In this document: in pieces, positions 40,621-49,252 of the stretch
Numbering within the stretch: position 1 is the first letter of the stretch
Layout: the number at the start of each line of letters is the position of its first letter
Source of the DNA: UBA7803 sp041395905
Lineage (GTDB): Bacteria; Pseudomonadota; Gammaproteobacteria; Pseudomonadales; Azotimanducaceae
Length of the DNA stretch: 64,000 nucleotides
Assembly: GCA_041395905.1 (NCBI GenBank)
Contig: JAWKZP010000006.1
Location: forward strand, 1 to 64,000
Direction: 5' to 3'
Position numbers and translations under genes: made by a program
Notes under the pieces: generated by a model
Seen by the model: only the letters and a program-made list of their open reading frames with translations
What the model was told of the DNA's origin: nothing
Database searches by the model: none

Positions 40621-41481
40621 ATGGCCAGCGCCAGCATTACGCCCCGAGACAGATTGCTGTTCACGCTGTTTCTGGCGGCATCCCTGCATGCGGCAGTCAT
40701 ACTGGGCGTGAGCTTCGCGCCCGATCTGCAGACTGCCAGCTCCCCGACCATCGAGGTCACCCTGGCCCGCTACAGTGAGCCAGAGGCACCCGAAGACGCC
40801 GACTTCATCGCCGAGGCCAACCAGCTCGGCAGCGGTACCGAGGCCGAGGCGCTGGAGACCACCACCACCCGCGAGACCGAGTTTCAGAGCAACGAGCTGC
40901 GCGAGGTCACGCCCGACCCGGTGCCGCGGCTCGAGGCCGTGCCCGTGCGCCAGCGGGAGCTGCTGGCGGCGGAAGTGCACTCCGACGAGAAGGTCACGAC
41001 CCAGGAACAGGTCCCTGTCGAGGCAGTGCAGTCGCCGCTGACGGCGGCAAACCTGTCCTACGACAACATCGCCCAGGAAATCGCCAGCCTCGAGGCGCGC
41101 ATCGCCCAGGAGCAGCAGGATCAGGCCAAGCGGCCCCGCGTGCGCCGGCTGACCAGCGTGTCGAGCAAGAGTGCGGTGGAGGCCGGTTACCTGAATGCCT
41201 GGCGCCAGCGCGTCGAGCGCATCGGCAACGCCAACTACCCCGCCGGCGGGCTCTACGGCAACCTGCGCCTGCTGGTCGTCGTGCGCTTCGACGGCAGCCT
41301 GGAAGAGGTGCGCATTCTGGAGTCTTCGGGCCGCAAGAGCCTGGACGACGCGGCGCTGAACATCGTGCGCCTGGCCGCACCCTTTCAGAGCTTTCCGGTG
41401 GAAATGCGCAAGCACTACGACGAGCTGGAGATCATCCGCACCTGGCAGTTCTCCAGATCCGGGGCGACGATTGGCAGCTGA
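40621..41481 (+). CDS. tonB: TonB-family energy transducer
   Basis: 286 aa from ATG 40621; a TTG at 40558 is the other option. Short cytoplasmic N-terminus, one transmembrane helix (about 12-34, LLFTLFLAASLHAAVILGV, with the conserved His in SLHAAV), and a periplasmic spacer rich in Glu/Thr/Pro instead of the usual Pro-Lys repeats. C-terminal TonB fold (about 190-286; YPAGGLYGNLRLLVVVRFDGS, ILESSGRKSLDDAAL). Position between gshB and yqgE is conserved in gammaproteobacteria. Which outer-membrane receptor it serves is unknown; exbB/exbD are not nearby. Confidence 0.88.
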   Translation: MASASITPRDRLLFTLFLAASLHAAVILGVSFAPDLQTASSPTIEVTLARYSEPEAPEDADFIAEANQLGSGTEAEALETTTTRETEFQSNELREVTPDPVPRLEAVPVRQRELLAAEVHSDEKVTTQEQVPVEAVQSPLTAANLSYDNIAQEIASLEARIAQEQQDQAKRPRVRRLTSVSSKSAVEAGYLNAWRQRVERIGNANYPAGGLYGNLRLLVVVRFDGSLEEVRILESSGRKSLDDAALNIVRLAAPFQSFPVEMRKHYDELEIIRTWQFSRSGATIGS

Positions 41482-42043
41482 AGACAGTCTCAGAGGCCAG
41501 TTTCTGCTGGCCATGCCCGGCCTTACCGGGGGGTATTTCGGCAATAGCCTCATCTATCTGTGCGAGCACAACCCGGACGGGGCCATGGGGCTGGTGGTCA
41601 ACCGGCCCGGCGATCTGACGCTCGGCAATCTGTTCGCTCAGCTCAACATCACCACGGACGCGCCGGCGCGCCGCGAGCCGGTTCTGGAGGGCGGGCCCGT
41701 AGCCTCGGAGCGCGGCTTCATTCTGCATGGCGACGACCACACGCTGGCCGCGTCGCTGCCCGTGGGCGACGGCCTGATGCTGACCGCAGCGCTGGAGATG
41801 CTCGAGGCCATCGCAGCGGGCACGGGTCCCGCACAGTTTCTGATCGCGCTCGGATACGCCGGCTGGGGCGCCGGCCAGCTCGAGCAGGAACTCAAGGACA
41901 ACGCCTGGCTGAACTGCCGCGTTGAGCCGGTCGTGTGCCGTTCAATCCTGTTCGATACGCCGTTCGAGACCCGGATCCATCGGGCCGCCGAGGCGCTGGG
42001 CATCGATTTCCGGCTCATGACCGGCCAGATCGGCCACGCCTGA
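41471..42043 (+). CDS. yqgE: UPF0301 (YqgE/AlgH) family protein
   Basis: 190 aa, TTG start at 41471 overlapping the tonB stop by 11 nt, with GGGG upstream. Family blocks: GQFLLAMPGLTGGYFGNSLIYLCEHNPDGAMGLVVNRP over the first 50 residues, EPVLEGGPVASERGFILH near 70, and ALGYAGWGAGQLEQELKDNAWL near 125. Same family as Pseudomonas AlgH; molecular function not established. Forms gshB-tonB-yqgE-ruvX. Confidence 0.92.
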   Translation: MAAEDSLRGQFLLAMPGLTGGYFGNSLIYLCEHNPDGAMGLVVNRPGDLTLGNLFAQLNITTDAPARREPVLEGGPVASERGFILHGDDHTLAASLPVGDGLMLTAALEMLEAIAAGTGPAQFLIALGYAGWGAGQLEQELKDNAWLNCRVEPVVCRSILFDTPFETRIHRAAEALGIDFRLMTGQIGHA

Positions 42044-42076
42044 CGCTGCCGCTGCCCGGTCGCTGCCCACCAGCCG

Positions 42077-42523
42077 ATGCCCGCACGCCAACCGCACCGC
42101 GCCCAGCCCGGTTACGTAATCGCCTTCGACTTCGGACTGCGCCACATCGGCGTGGCGGTGGGACAGACGGTGACCGGAACCGCCAGCGCGCTGCTCACGC
42201 TGCCCGCACGCAACGGCACGCCGAACTGGCCTCAGGTCGCCGAGCTGCTCGAAGCATGGCAACCGCACACGTTGCTGGTGGGGCTGCCGTTGAACATGGA
42301 CGACAGCGAAAGTGAGATGTCCGCGGCCGCGCGCCGATTCGCTGCGGCGCTCGCGCGCCGCAGCGGCCTGCCGACGCTGCTGATCGACGAGCGTCTGACG
42401 AGCTATGCCGCGGAGCGCCAGGAAGACGGAACCGGGCGCAGGCGCGGGCGGCGCGATCCGGCCTCGCACGCGCTCGCTGCGGTGCTGATTGCCGAGAGCT
42501 GGCTGCGCGAAGGCGCCGGCTGA
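42077..42523 (+). CDS. ruvX: Putative pre-16S rRNA / Holliday-junction nuclease YqgF (RuvX)
   Basis: 148 aa RNase H-fold protein linked to 16S rRNA 5' maturation in E. coli. Motif I AFDFGLRHIGVAVG near residue 16 carries the first catalytic Asp; TLLVGLPLNMDDSESEMS near 65; IDERLTS near 103 carries the conserved Glu. In the last helix the usual Asp (xDxxAA) appears as His in ASHALAAVLIAESWL, with an Asp four residues earlier. Downstream pyr genes seen in relatives are missing; pilU converges 10 bp away. Confidence 0.9.
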   Translation: MPARQPHRAQPGYVIAFDFGLRHIGVAVGQTVTGTASALLTLPARNGTPNWPQVAELLEAWQPHTLLVGLPLNMDDSESEMSAAARRFAAALARRSGLPTLLIDERLTSYAAERQEDGTGRRRGRRDPASHALAAVLIAESWLREGAG

Positions 42524-42533
42524 CCGCCTGGGG

Positions 42534-43679
42534 CTAGCGGCGGAAGCCGAAACTGCCCGTCTGCGGCTCTTCTTCGAGACTCAGCTTGTTGATTCCCGCC
42601 ATCGGGTCCGGATCGGCGTCGGCGCCGAGCTTGATCATCAGGCGCAGATCGTTGGGCGAATCCGCATGCGCCAGAGCGGACTCGTAGGTGATCTCACCGT
42701 CGCTGTAGAGCTTGTACAGCGCCTGGTCGAAGGTCTGCATGCCCTGCTCTCTGGATTTCGACATCAGCTCCTTCAACAGATGCACGTCGCCTTTGCGGAT
42801 GTGGTCCGACATCAGCGGCGTGTTGATGAGCACCTCGATGGCGGCGCGACGGCCCTGGCCATCGATGGTCGGCACCAGCTGCTGCGCCACCATGGCGCGC
42901 AGATTCAGCGATAGGTCCATCCATACCTGGTTGTGCCGGTCGCTCGGGAAGAAGTGGATGATCCGGTCCAGCGCCTGGTTGGCGTTGTTGGCGTGCAGCG
43001 TGCACAGGCACAGATGGCCCGTCTCGGCGAATGCCACGGCATGCTCCATCGTTTCCCGGGTGCGCACCTCACCGATCATGATCACGTCCGGCGCCTGGCG
43101 CAGGGTGTTCTTGAGCGCCACCTCGAAACTTTCCGTATCCACGCCCACTTCACGCTGCGTGATGATGCAGCCCTTGTGCTGATGGATGAACTCGATGGGA
43201 TCCTCGATGCTGATGATGTGCCCGGACGAATGCTCGTTGCGGTGCCCGATCATCGCAGCGAGCGACGTGGACTTGCCGGTACCCGCGGCACCCACGAATA
43301 TGATCAGGCCGCGCTTGGTCATGGCCAGGTCTTCGATGATCCGCGGCAGCATCAGATCAGAGATTCGCGGAATGTTGGTTTCGATGCGGCGCAGCACCAT
43401 CCCGGCCAGGTTGCGCTGGTAGAAGGCGCTCACCCGGAAGCGACCCAGGCCCGCGGTATTGATGGCGAAATTGCACTCGTGTTCCTTCTCGAACTGGGTG
43501 CGCTGATCCTTGTTCATCACGCCGTGTACGAGATCGCGCGACTGCTCCGGCGACAGGCTGTTCTTGCCGGCCGCGTAGAGCTTGCCGTTGATCTTCAGCA
43601 TGGGCGGCTTGCCGGCGGTAATGAACAGGTCGGAAGCACCCTTCTCGACCACCAGTTTCAGCAGCTTGTCGAATTCCAT
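42534..43679 (-). CDS. pilU: PilU, accessory type IV pilus retraction ATPase
   Basis: 381 aa PilT-like secretion ATPase acting at the cytoplasmic base of the pilus. Walker A GAAGTGKST near residue 130, Asp box SIEDPIEFIHQHKGCIITQREVG near 158, Walker B APDVIMIGEVRTRETM near 195, and His box TGHLCLCTLHANNA near 220. Distinguished from PilT by its longer acidic C-terminus. It supports PilT-dependent retraction. About 58 bp separate it from pilT. Confidence 0.95.
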   Translation of the reverse strand: MEFDKLLKLVVEKGASDLFITAGKPPMLKINGKLYAAGKNSLSPEQSRDLVHGVMNKDQRTQFEKEHECNFAINTAGLGRFRVSAFYQRNLAGMVLRRIETNIPRISDLMLPRIIEDLAMTKRGLIIFVGAAGTGKSTSLAAMIGHRNEHSSGHIISIEDPIEFIHQHKGCIITQREVGVDTESFEVALKNTLRQAPDVIMIGEVRTRETMEHAVAFAETGHLCLCTLHANNANQALDRIIHFFPSDRHNQVWMDLSLNLRAMVAQQLVPTIDGQGRRAAIEVLINTPLMSDHIRKGDVHLLKELMSKSREQGMQTFDQALYKLYSDGEITYESALAHADSPNDLRLMIKLGADADPDPMAGINKLSLEEEPQTGSFGFRR

Positions 43680-43737
43680 GGCTCAGCTCTCCACGACGGC
43701 CGCGCGTTCAGCACGCGCTGCGCCGCCACAAGGTATG

Positions 43738-44772
43738 TCAGAAGTTCTCCGGCATCTTCGCTTTCTCGCGCGCCGCCTCGCGCGAGACCACGCGCTTGGC
43801 CACGAGATCCTGCAGGGTCTGATCCAGCGTCACCATGCCGTGCGCGGCGCCCGTCTGAATCGCCGAGTACATCTGCGCAACCTTGTCCTCGCGGATCAGG
43901 TTTCGGATGGCCGGCGTGCCGATCATGATCTCGTGCGCGGCGACGCGGCCACCGGTGGCGCGCTTGAGCAGCGTCTGGGAAATCACCGCCTGCAGCGACT
44001 CCGACAGCATGGAACGGATCATGTCCTTCTCTTCTGCCGGGAACACGTCGATGACCCGGTCGATGGTCTTGGCCGCGCTGGTGGTATGCAGGGTGCCGAA
44101 AACCAGGTGCCCGGTCTCTGCCGCAGTGAGGGCCAGGCGGATGGTTTCCAGATCGCGCATCTCGCCCACCAGAATGATGTCGGGGTCTTCCCTCAGAGCG
44201 GAGCGCAATGCCTCGTTGAAGCCGTGGGTATCGCGATGCACCTCACGCTGGTTGATCAGGCACTTCTTGGATTCGTGCACGAACTCGATGGGATCCTCGA
44301 TGGTGAGAATGTGGTCGTACCGATTGTCGTTGATGTAGTCCACCATGGCCGCGAGTGTGGTGCTCTTGCCGGAGCCGGTCGGCCCGGTGACCAGGATCAG
44401 GCCCCGCGGCAGCATCGACACGTCCTTGAAGATCTGCGTGAGGCCCAGATCCTCCATGGTCAGCACCTTGGACGGGATGGTCCGGAACACCGCGCCGGCG
44501 CCGCGATTCTGGTTGAACGCGTTGACCCGGAAGCGCGAAACCCCCGGCACCTCGAACGAGAAGTCGGTTTCCAGAAACTCCTCGTAGTCCTTGCGCTGCT
44601 TGTCGTTCATGATCTCGTAGATCAGGGAGTGCACTTCCTGATGCTCGAGCGGCGGCAGGTTGATGCGTCGCACGTCACCATCGACGCGGATCATGGGCGG
44701 CAGGCCCGCTGAGAGATGGAGGTCGGAAGCGCCCTGCTTGGCGCTGAACGCGAGAAGTTCGGTGATATCCAT
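43738..44772 (-). CDS. pilT: PilT, type IV pilus retraction ATPase
   Basis: 344 aa hexameric motor that retracts type IV pili. Walker A VTGPTGSGKSTTLAAM near residue 130, Asp box TIEDPIEFVHESKKCLINQREV, Walker B DPDIILVGEMRDLETI near 197, His box TGHLVFGTLHTTSAAKTIDR, and the PilT-specific AIRNLIREDKVAQMYSAIQ near 290, followed by a short tail. Length and motifs match P. aeruginosa PilT (344 aa). With the Pil-Chp operon this indicates twitching capacity; the pilus structural genes lie elsewhere. Confidence 0.97.
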   Translation of the reverse strand: MDITELLAFSAKQGASDLHLSAGLPPMIRVDGDVRRINLPPLEHQEVHSLIYEIMNDKQRKDYEEFLETDFSFEVPGVSRFRVNAFNQNRGAGAVFRTIPSKVLTMEDLGLTQIFKDVSMLPRGLILVTGPTGSGKSTTLAAMVDYINDNRYDHILTIEDPIEFVHESKKCLINQREVHRDTHGFNEALRSALREDPDIILVGEMRDLETIRLALTAAETGHLVFGTLHTTSAAKTIDRVIDVFPAEEKDMIRSMLSESLQAVISQTLLKRATGGRVAAHEIMIGTPAIRNLIREDKVAQMYSAIQTGAAHGMVTLDQTLQDLVAKRVVSREAAREKAKMPENF

Positions 44773-44803
44773 GAGCTATCCCTGCTCCGTACCGGTCGCC
44801 GCG

Positions 44804-44829
44804 TATAGTATTATCGGGTCTTCCGATAA
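44804..44829. promoter_or_regulatory. Divergent pilT / yggS control region with 7-bp inverted repeat
   Basis: TTATCGG (44811-44817) and CCGATAA (44823-44829) form a perfect inverted repeat around GTCTT. AT-rich -10-like hexamers overlap it on both strands: TATAGT at 44804-44809 on plus and GATAAT at 44816-44811 on minus. No good -35 is found. It lies 40 bp before the pilT start and 60 bp before yggS. Confidence 0.4.
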
Positions 44830-44888
44830 ACCACGCCGTGATCGCCCGCGGGCGGACCAGGTGCGAAATCTGCGACTTCGTTCGCATC

Positions 44889-45593
44889 ATGAGCTTGCAG
44901 CACATCTCGCCCGACATCAGCAGCAACGTCACCACCGTGCGCAACCAGATTGCGGAAGCGGCCCGCGCCTGCGGCCGCGACCCGGCATCAGTGCATCTGA
45001 TTGCCGTGAGCAAGACCAAGCCTGCCGAGCTGATCCGCGCCGCCTTTGCCGCCGGCGCGCGCGATTTCGGCGAAAACTACCTGCAGGAGGCCCTGCCGAA
45101 GATCCAGCAGCTGGGCGACCTGCCCATCGTCTGGCACTACATCGGCGCCGTGCAGTCGAACAAGACCCGGGCCATCGCAGAGCACTTCCACTGGGTGCAC
45201 ACGGTGGGACGTGAGAAGATCGCCCGCCGTCTGTCCGAGCAGTGTCCGGCAGGAAGGACTCTGCAGGTCTGTCTGCAGGTCAACATCGACGATGATCCGG
45301 CCAAGAGCGGCGTGTCGCCGGAGGATGCAGCCGGGCTGCTGGAAGCCGCGCGCGCGCTGCCGAATCTGCGCGTGCGCGGGCTCATGACGATTCTGCAGCG
45401 CGGGTCCGAACCGCGCGCGAGCTACGCGCGGCTGCGCTCGCTGTACGAGCGTCTCGCGCGCCCCGAGCCGGGCATCTGGGACACGCTCTCCATGGGTATG
45501 AGTGGCGACTTCCGTGAAGCCATCGCTGCCGGCGCGACGCACGTGCGCATCGGCACGGCCCTGTTTGGTGCCAGAGTCGGCGCCGCCAACTGA
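44889..45593 (+). CDS. yggS: PLP homeostasis protein YggS/PROSC
   Basis: 234 aa from ATG 44889 (MSLQHISPDISSNVTTV). PLP-binding protein with an alanine-racemase-like barrel and no known catalysis; it buffers vitamin B6 and affects amino-acid pools. PLP Lys in LIAVSKTKPAEL near residue 37. Also FGENYLQEALPKIQQL near 60, WHYIGAVQSNKTR near 85, QVNIDDDPAKSGVSPED near 132, and DTLSMGMSGDFREAIAAGATHVRIGTALFG at the end. A start at 44838 would add 17 residues outside the family. Confidence 0.94.
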   Translation: MSLQHISPDISSNVTTVRNQIAEAARACGRDPASVHLIAVSKTKPAELIRAAFAAGARDFGENYLQEALPKIQQLGDLPIVWHYIGAVQSNKTRAIAEHFHWVHTVGREKIARRLSEQCPAGRTLQVCLQVNIDDDPAKSGVSPEDAAGLLEAARALPNLRVRGLMTILQRGSEPRASYARLRSLYERLARPEPGIWDTLSMGMSGDFREAIAAGATHVRIGTALFGARVGAAN

Positions 45594-45615
45594 CACGACA
45601 GAACGGGAGATCACC

Positions 45616-46431
45616 GTGCAAGATCTGAACATCGCCTTCATAGGCGCGGGCAACATGGCGTTCAGCCTGATCAAGGGACTGCTGAACGCGGGGGTGCCGC
45701 CGGCCCAACTGCACGCCAGCGACCCGGTAGCTGCCCAGCTGGAGCGCCTCGAGGTGCTGGGTGTGCACACCGCCACGGACAACGATGCGGTGTCCCGAGG
45801 TGCCGACGTGGTGCTGCTGGCGGTCAAACCCCAGGTGCTCGGCGCCGTGCTGACACCGCTCGCTCTGCACCGGGAGCAGCTGCTCGTATCCATTGCCGCC
45901 GGGGTGCCGGTGGCCAGCCTTGCGCGCTGGACCGCTGCCGATCAACCCATCGTGCGCTGCATGCCCAACACGCCCGCGCTGCTGGGCGCCGGCGTCACCG
46001 CCATGTTCGCCAATGCGGCCGTGTCCGCGGCCCAGCGCGATACGGCCATGGCGCTGCTGGGCGCCGCCGGCAAGGCTCTGTGGGTGAGCGACGAGGCGCT
46101 GCTCGACGCGGTAACGGCGGTGTCCGGCAGCGGCCCCGCGTACTTCTTCTACCTGATGGAAGCGATGATCGCGGCCGGCACCGCGCTCGGCCTGGACGCG
46201 GAAACCGCCACGGAGCTGACCCTGGAGACCGCCTACGGCGCGGCCCTGATGGCGCGCCAGCGCACCAGCAGCCCCGCAGCGCTGCGCGTTGCCGTTACCT
46301 CGCCCGGCGGGACCACGGAGCGCGCGCTTTCTATACTGGACGCCGCCGGCACGCGGGCTACCATTGCCACCGCTCTGACCGGAGCAGCGCAACGCGCGCA
46401 GGAACTAGCAGAGGAATTCGGCCAGTCATGA
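45616..46431 (+). CDS. proC: Pyrroline-5-carboxylate reductase
   Basis: Last step of proline biosynthesis. 271 aa from the GTG at 45616, with GGGAGA upstream. NADPH-binding IAFIGAGNMAFSLIKGLL at the N-terminus, LLAVKPQVL near 70, VRCMPNTPALLGAGVTAM near 115, SGSGPAYFFYLMEAM near 170, and TSPGGTTERAL near 230. Overlaps yggT by ATGA. The yggS-proC-yggT triplet is conserved very widely. Confidence 0.97.
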   Translation: MQDLNIAFIGAGNMAFSLIKGLLNAGVPPAQLHASDPVAAQLERLEVLGVHTATDNDAVSRGADVVLLAVKPQVLGAVLTPLALHREQLLVSIAAGVPVASLARWTAADQPIVRCMPNTPALLGAGVTAMFANAAVSAAQRDTAMALLGAAGKALWVSDEALLDAVTAVSGSGPAYFFYLMEAMIAAGTALGLDAETATELTLETAYGAALMARQRTSSPAALRVAVTSPGGTTERALSILDAAGTRATIATALTGAAQRAQELAEEFGQS

Positions 46432-46979
46432 ACGACGCCCTGAACTATGTCATCAGCTTCGTGCTGCAGATCGTCAGCTTCCTGTTCGTGGCGCGATTCC
46501 TGCTGCAGGCCTGCCGGGTGGATTTCTACAACCCAATCTCCCAGGGCGTGGTAAAAGCCACCGACCCGCTGCTCAAGCCGCTGCGGCTGGTGCTGCCCGG
46601 CTACCGTAACCTGGACTTCGCGGCGTTTCTCATGGCGGTGGTCACGGAAGTGGTGCTGATCATGTCCCTGACCGCCCTGCAGGGCGGCTACAGCGGCGGC
46701 ATCGCGCTGATCCTGGCCAAGGCGGTGCTCGACATTCTGCTGCTGATCATCCGCATCTTCTGGTGGTCGATACTGATCGTGATCATCGCCGGCTGGATCG
46801 CGCCGGGCAGCTATCATCCTGCCCTCGGACTGCTGCAGCAGATCACCGAGCCACTGCTGGCGCCAGCACGTCGGTTGCTGCCGGCACTGGGCGGCCTGGA
46901 TTTCTCGCCGATTCTGGTGTTTCTGATCCTCGGCCTGCTCGAACGCATGCTGCCGCAGATCTTCGCGTCGCTGTTCTGA
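46428..46979 (+). CDS. yggT: YggT-family integral membrane protein
   Basis: 183 aa from ATG 46428. Two YggT repeats, each with a hydrophobic pair and an NPxxxx(L/V)... TDPLLKP-type motif: DFYNPISQGVVKATDPLLKP near residue 31 and LLQQITEPLLAPARRLLP near 130. Four predicted transmembrane helices. Function unproven; homologues have been linked to osmotic or membrane-protein functions. Start overlaps the proC stop. Confidence 0.92.
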   Translation: MNDALNYVISFVLQIVSFLFVARFLLQACRVDFYNPISQGVVKATDPLLKPLRLVLPGYRNLDFAAFLMAVVTEVVLIMSLTALQGGYSGGIALILAKAVLDILLLIIRIFWWSILIVIIAGWIAPGSYHPALGLLQQITEPLLAPARRLLPALGGLDFSPILVFLILGLLERMLPQIFASLF

Positions 46980-46983
46980 CCCG

Positions 46984-48138
46984 ATGTCGAACCCGCTGCC
47001 AGCCGATTCCGTGGGCATCGTCACGCCGCAGACGTTCCGCTGCGACGCGCCGCTGGCTCTGCAATGCGGCGAGACGCTGCCCGGGTTCGAGCTGGTGTAC
47101 GAAACCTACGGCACGCTGAACGCCGCCGCCAGCAACGCCATCCTGATCTGTCACGCGTTGTCGGGGAACCATCACGCGGCCGGCTATCACGCTGCAGACG
47201 ACCGCCGCCCCGGCTGGTGGGACGCCTGCATCGGTCCGGGCAAGCCCATCGACACCAACCGGTTCTTCGTGGTCAGCCTGAACAACCTCGGCGGCTGCGA
47301 CGGCAGCACCGGGCCGCGCTCCATCAACCCTGCCACCGGCACCGAGTACGGGCCGGACTTTCCGGCCGTCACCGTGCCGGACTGGGTGCGCAGCCAGGCC
47401 CTGCTGGCCGATCACCTCGGCATCGCGCGTTTCGCCGCCGTGATCGGCGGCAGCCTCGGCGGCATGCAGGCAATGCAGTGGGCCATCGACCAGCCGGATC
47501 GCCTGCAGGCGGCAGTGCTAATCGCCTGCGCGGCGCGCCTGTCGGCGCAGAACATCGCCTTCAACGAGATCGCCCGGCAGGCCATCATCTCGGATCCGAG
47601 CTTTCACGGTGGGCGCTACCGGGCGCACAGCGCCAATCCCGATCTGGGTCTGATGCTGGCGCGCATGGTGGGGCACGTCACCTACCTCTCCGATGACGGG
47701 ATGCGGCAGAAGTTCGGCCGCGAGCTCAAGTCCGGCGACCTGGCGCTCGGGCGTGACGTGGAGTTTCAGGTGGAGAGCTACCTGCACCACCAGGGCCGCT
47801 CGTTCTCGAGCCGTTTCGACGCCAACACCTACCTGCTGATGACCCGCGCGCTGGACTACTTCGACCCCGCCCGCGACGCCGGGGACGACCTGGTTGCGGC
47901 ACTGGAGCGCGCGCGGTGCCGTTTCCTGGTGCTCTCGTTCAGCACCGACTGGCGATTCTCCGCCGAGCGCTCCCGCGAGATCGTCGACGCGCTGATCCGG
48001 GCGCGCAAGAACGTGGCCAGCGCCAACATCGAATCGACGCATGGCCACGATTCGTTTCTGCTGCAGATACCGCGCTACTTCGCGGTCTTGGGAACCTATC
48101 TCAACCGGCTGGCCGACGAGGTGAGCGGTGCGCGCTGA
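46984..48138 (+). CDS. metX: Homoserine O-acyltransferase (MetX family)
   Basis: 384 aa alpha/beta-hydrolase acyltransferase activating homoserine for methionine synthesis. Nucleophile elbow VIGGSLGGMQAMQW near residue 155 (Ser), Asp in STDWRFSAERSREI near 320, and His in STHGHDSFLL near 350. Family entry ILICHALSGNHHAAGYH near 50. The acyl-site loop reads GGCDGSTGPRSINP, with Arg after GP, as in the gammaproteobacterial MetX group shown to prefer succinyl-CoA rather than acetyl-CoA, so homoserine O-succinyltransferase is likely. Overlaps metW by 11 nt. Confidence 0.94.
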   Translation: MSNPLPADSVGIVTPQTFRCDAPLALQCGETLPGFELVYETYGTLNAAASNAILICHALSGNHHAAGYHAADDRRPGWWDACIGPGKPIDTNRFFVVSLNNLGGCDGSTGPRSINPATGTEYGPDFPAVTVPDWVRSQALLADHLGIARFAAVIGGSLGGMQAMQWAIDQPDRLQAAVLIACAARLSAQNIAFNEIARQAIISDPSFHGGRYRAHSANPDLGLMLARMVGHVTYLSDDGMRQKFGRELKSGDLALGRDVEFQVESYLHHQGRSFSSRFDANTYLLMTRALDYFDPARDAGDDLVAALERARCRFLVLSFSTDWRFSAERSREIVDALIRARKNVASANIESTHGHDSFLLQIPRYFAVLGTYLNRLADEVSGAR

Positions 48139-48763
48139 TCTGAGCATCATTGCCGATCTGGTGGCGCCGGGCGCGCGCGTGCTGGATCTGGGCTGCGGCG
48201 ACGGCGAGCTGCTCGCGTATCTGCAGGCTCACAAGCAGGTCAACGGCTACGGCCTGGAGATCGACGCGGACAAGATCACGATGTGCCTCGCCAGCGGCGT
48301 CAATGTCATCGAGCAGAACCTCGACACCGGCATCGCAAACCTGCCGGACGACAGCTTCGACCTGGTGATCATGACTGAAACGCTGCAATCGGTGCGCGAT
48401 CCGAACCACCTGCTCGACGAGATGCTGAGGGTCGGCCGCGAGTGCGTCGTTACCTTTCCCAATTTCGGCCACTGGCGCTGCCGGGCCCAGCTGGCGCTGA
48501 ACGGCCGCATGCCGGTATCGCGCCATCTGCCCCACGCCTGGTACGACACGCCGAACATCCATCTGTGCACGTTCGACGACTTCGAGCGACTGTGCCGGGA
48601 CAAGGCCCTGCAGATCATCGAACGCTTCGTGGTCGACCCGGACCATCGCGCCAGGCCGCTGATCAACCGTTTTCCCAACTTCTTCGGCACCTACGCCTTC
48701 TACCGACTGGGCCGTCCGCCATCAGCCAATGCCGGCGGCCCGCTTCACGGAGCTCCGGCATGA
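48128..48763 (+). CDS. metW: MetW, methyltransferase-fold partner of MetX
   Basis: 211 aa from the GTG at 48128. SAM-fold protein: VLDLGCGDGELLAYL near residue 17, YGLEIDADKI near 40, QNLDTGIANLPDDSFDLVIMTETLQSV near 62-88, and FPNFGHWRCRAQL near 110. MetW is required for full MetX activity in several proteobacteria. It overlaps metX and is overlapped by the next gene (ATGA). Confidence 0.94.
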   Translation: MRADLSIIADLVAPGARVLDLGCGDGELLAYLQAHKQVNGYGLEIDADKITMCLASGVNVIEQNLDTGIANLPDDSFDLVIMTETLQSVRDPNHLLDEMLRVGRECVVTFPNFGHWRCRAQLALNGRMPVSRHLPHAWYDTPNIHLCTFDDFERLCRDKALQIIERFVVDPDHRARPLINRFPNFFGTYAFYRLGRPPSANAGGPLHGAPA

Positions 48764-49203
48764 ACCGACTGAAGATTCTCCATCCGGCCCTGACCGTCAT
48801 CCTGGCATTCGTTCTTGCCGGCAGCGCGAGCGCGGAGCAGAAGCAACGCCTCGGCGTATGGGACGTGCACTACGTGGTAATTCCCACGCTGTTCCTGAAG
48901 CCCGACATTGCGGCCAGCTACGACGTGGTGCGTGGGGTCGACCGCGCCATGATGAACATCTCCGTGCTCGATTCCGACGGCGTGCCTGTGCACGCTGCCC
49001 TTACGGGTTCGATGACGAACCTGCTGGGGCAGGTGCAGGCCCTGAGCTTTCGCGAGGTGACCGAGGGCGAGGCGGTGTACTACCTGGCCGAGGTCAAGCA
49101 CACCGATCGCGAAACGCTGCGCTTCCGCGTGGAGATCGTGCCCCCGGACGGCACCGCGCAGGTGCTGGCCTTTCAGCAGCAGATGTTCTGGGAGGGACGC
49201 TAG
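48760..49203 (+). CDS. Exported DUF4426 protein
   Basis: 147 aa with a signal peptide (MNRLKILHPALTVILAFVLAGSASA, cleavage near residue 25). The mature part is predicted all-beta: WDVHYVVIPTLFLKPDIAASY, then NISVLDSDGVPVHA and VEIVPPDG. Small periplasmic family regularly encoded between metW and rdgB in gammaproteobacteria; function unknown. Start ATGA-overlaps metW. Confidence 0.85.
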   Translation: MNRLKILHPALTVILAFVLAGSASAEQKQRLGVWDVHYVVIPTLFLKPDIAASYDVVRGVDRAMMNISVLDSDGVPVHAALTGSMTNLLGQVQALSFREVTEGEAVYYLAEVKHTDRETLRFRVEIVPPDGTAQVLAFQQQMFWEGR

Positions 49204-49252
49204 CCCCGGGGCCGCGCTGGCAGCGCGAACCCCAAGCGCGGCGGCGCGCACC

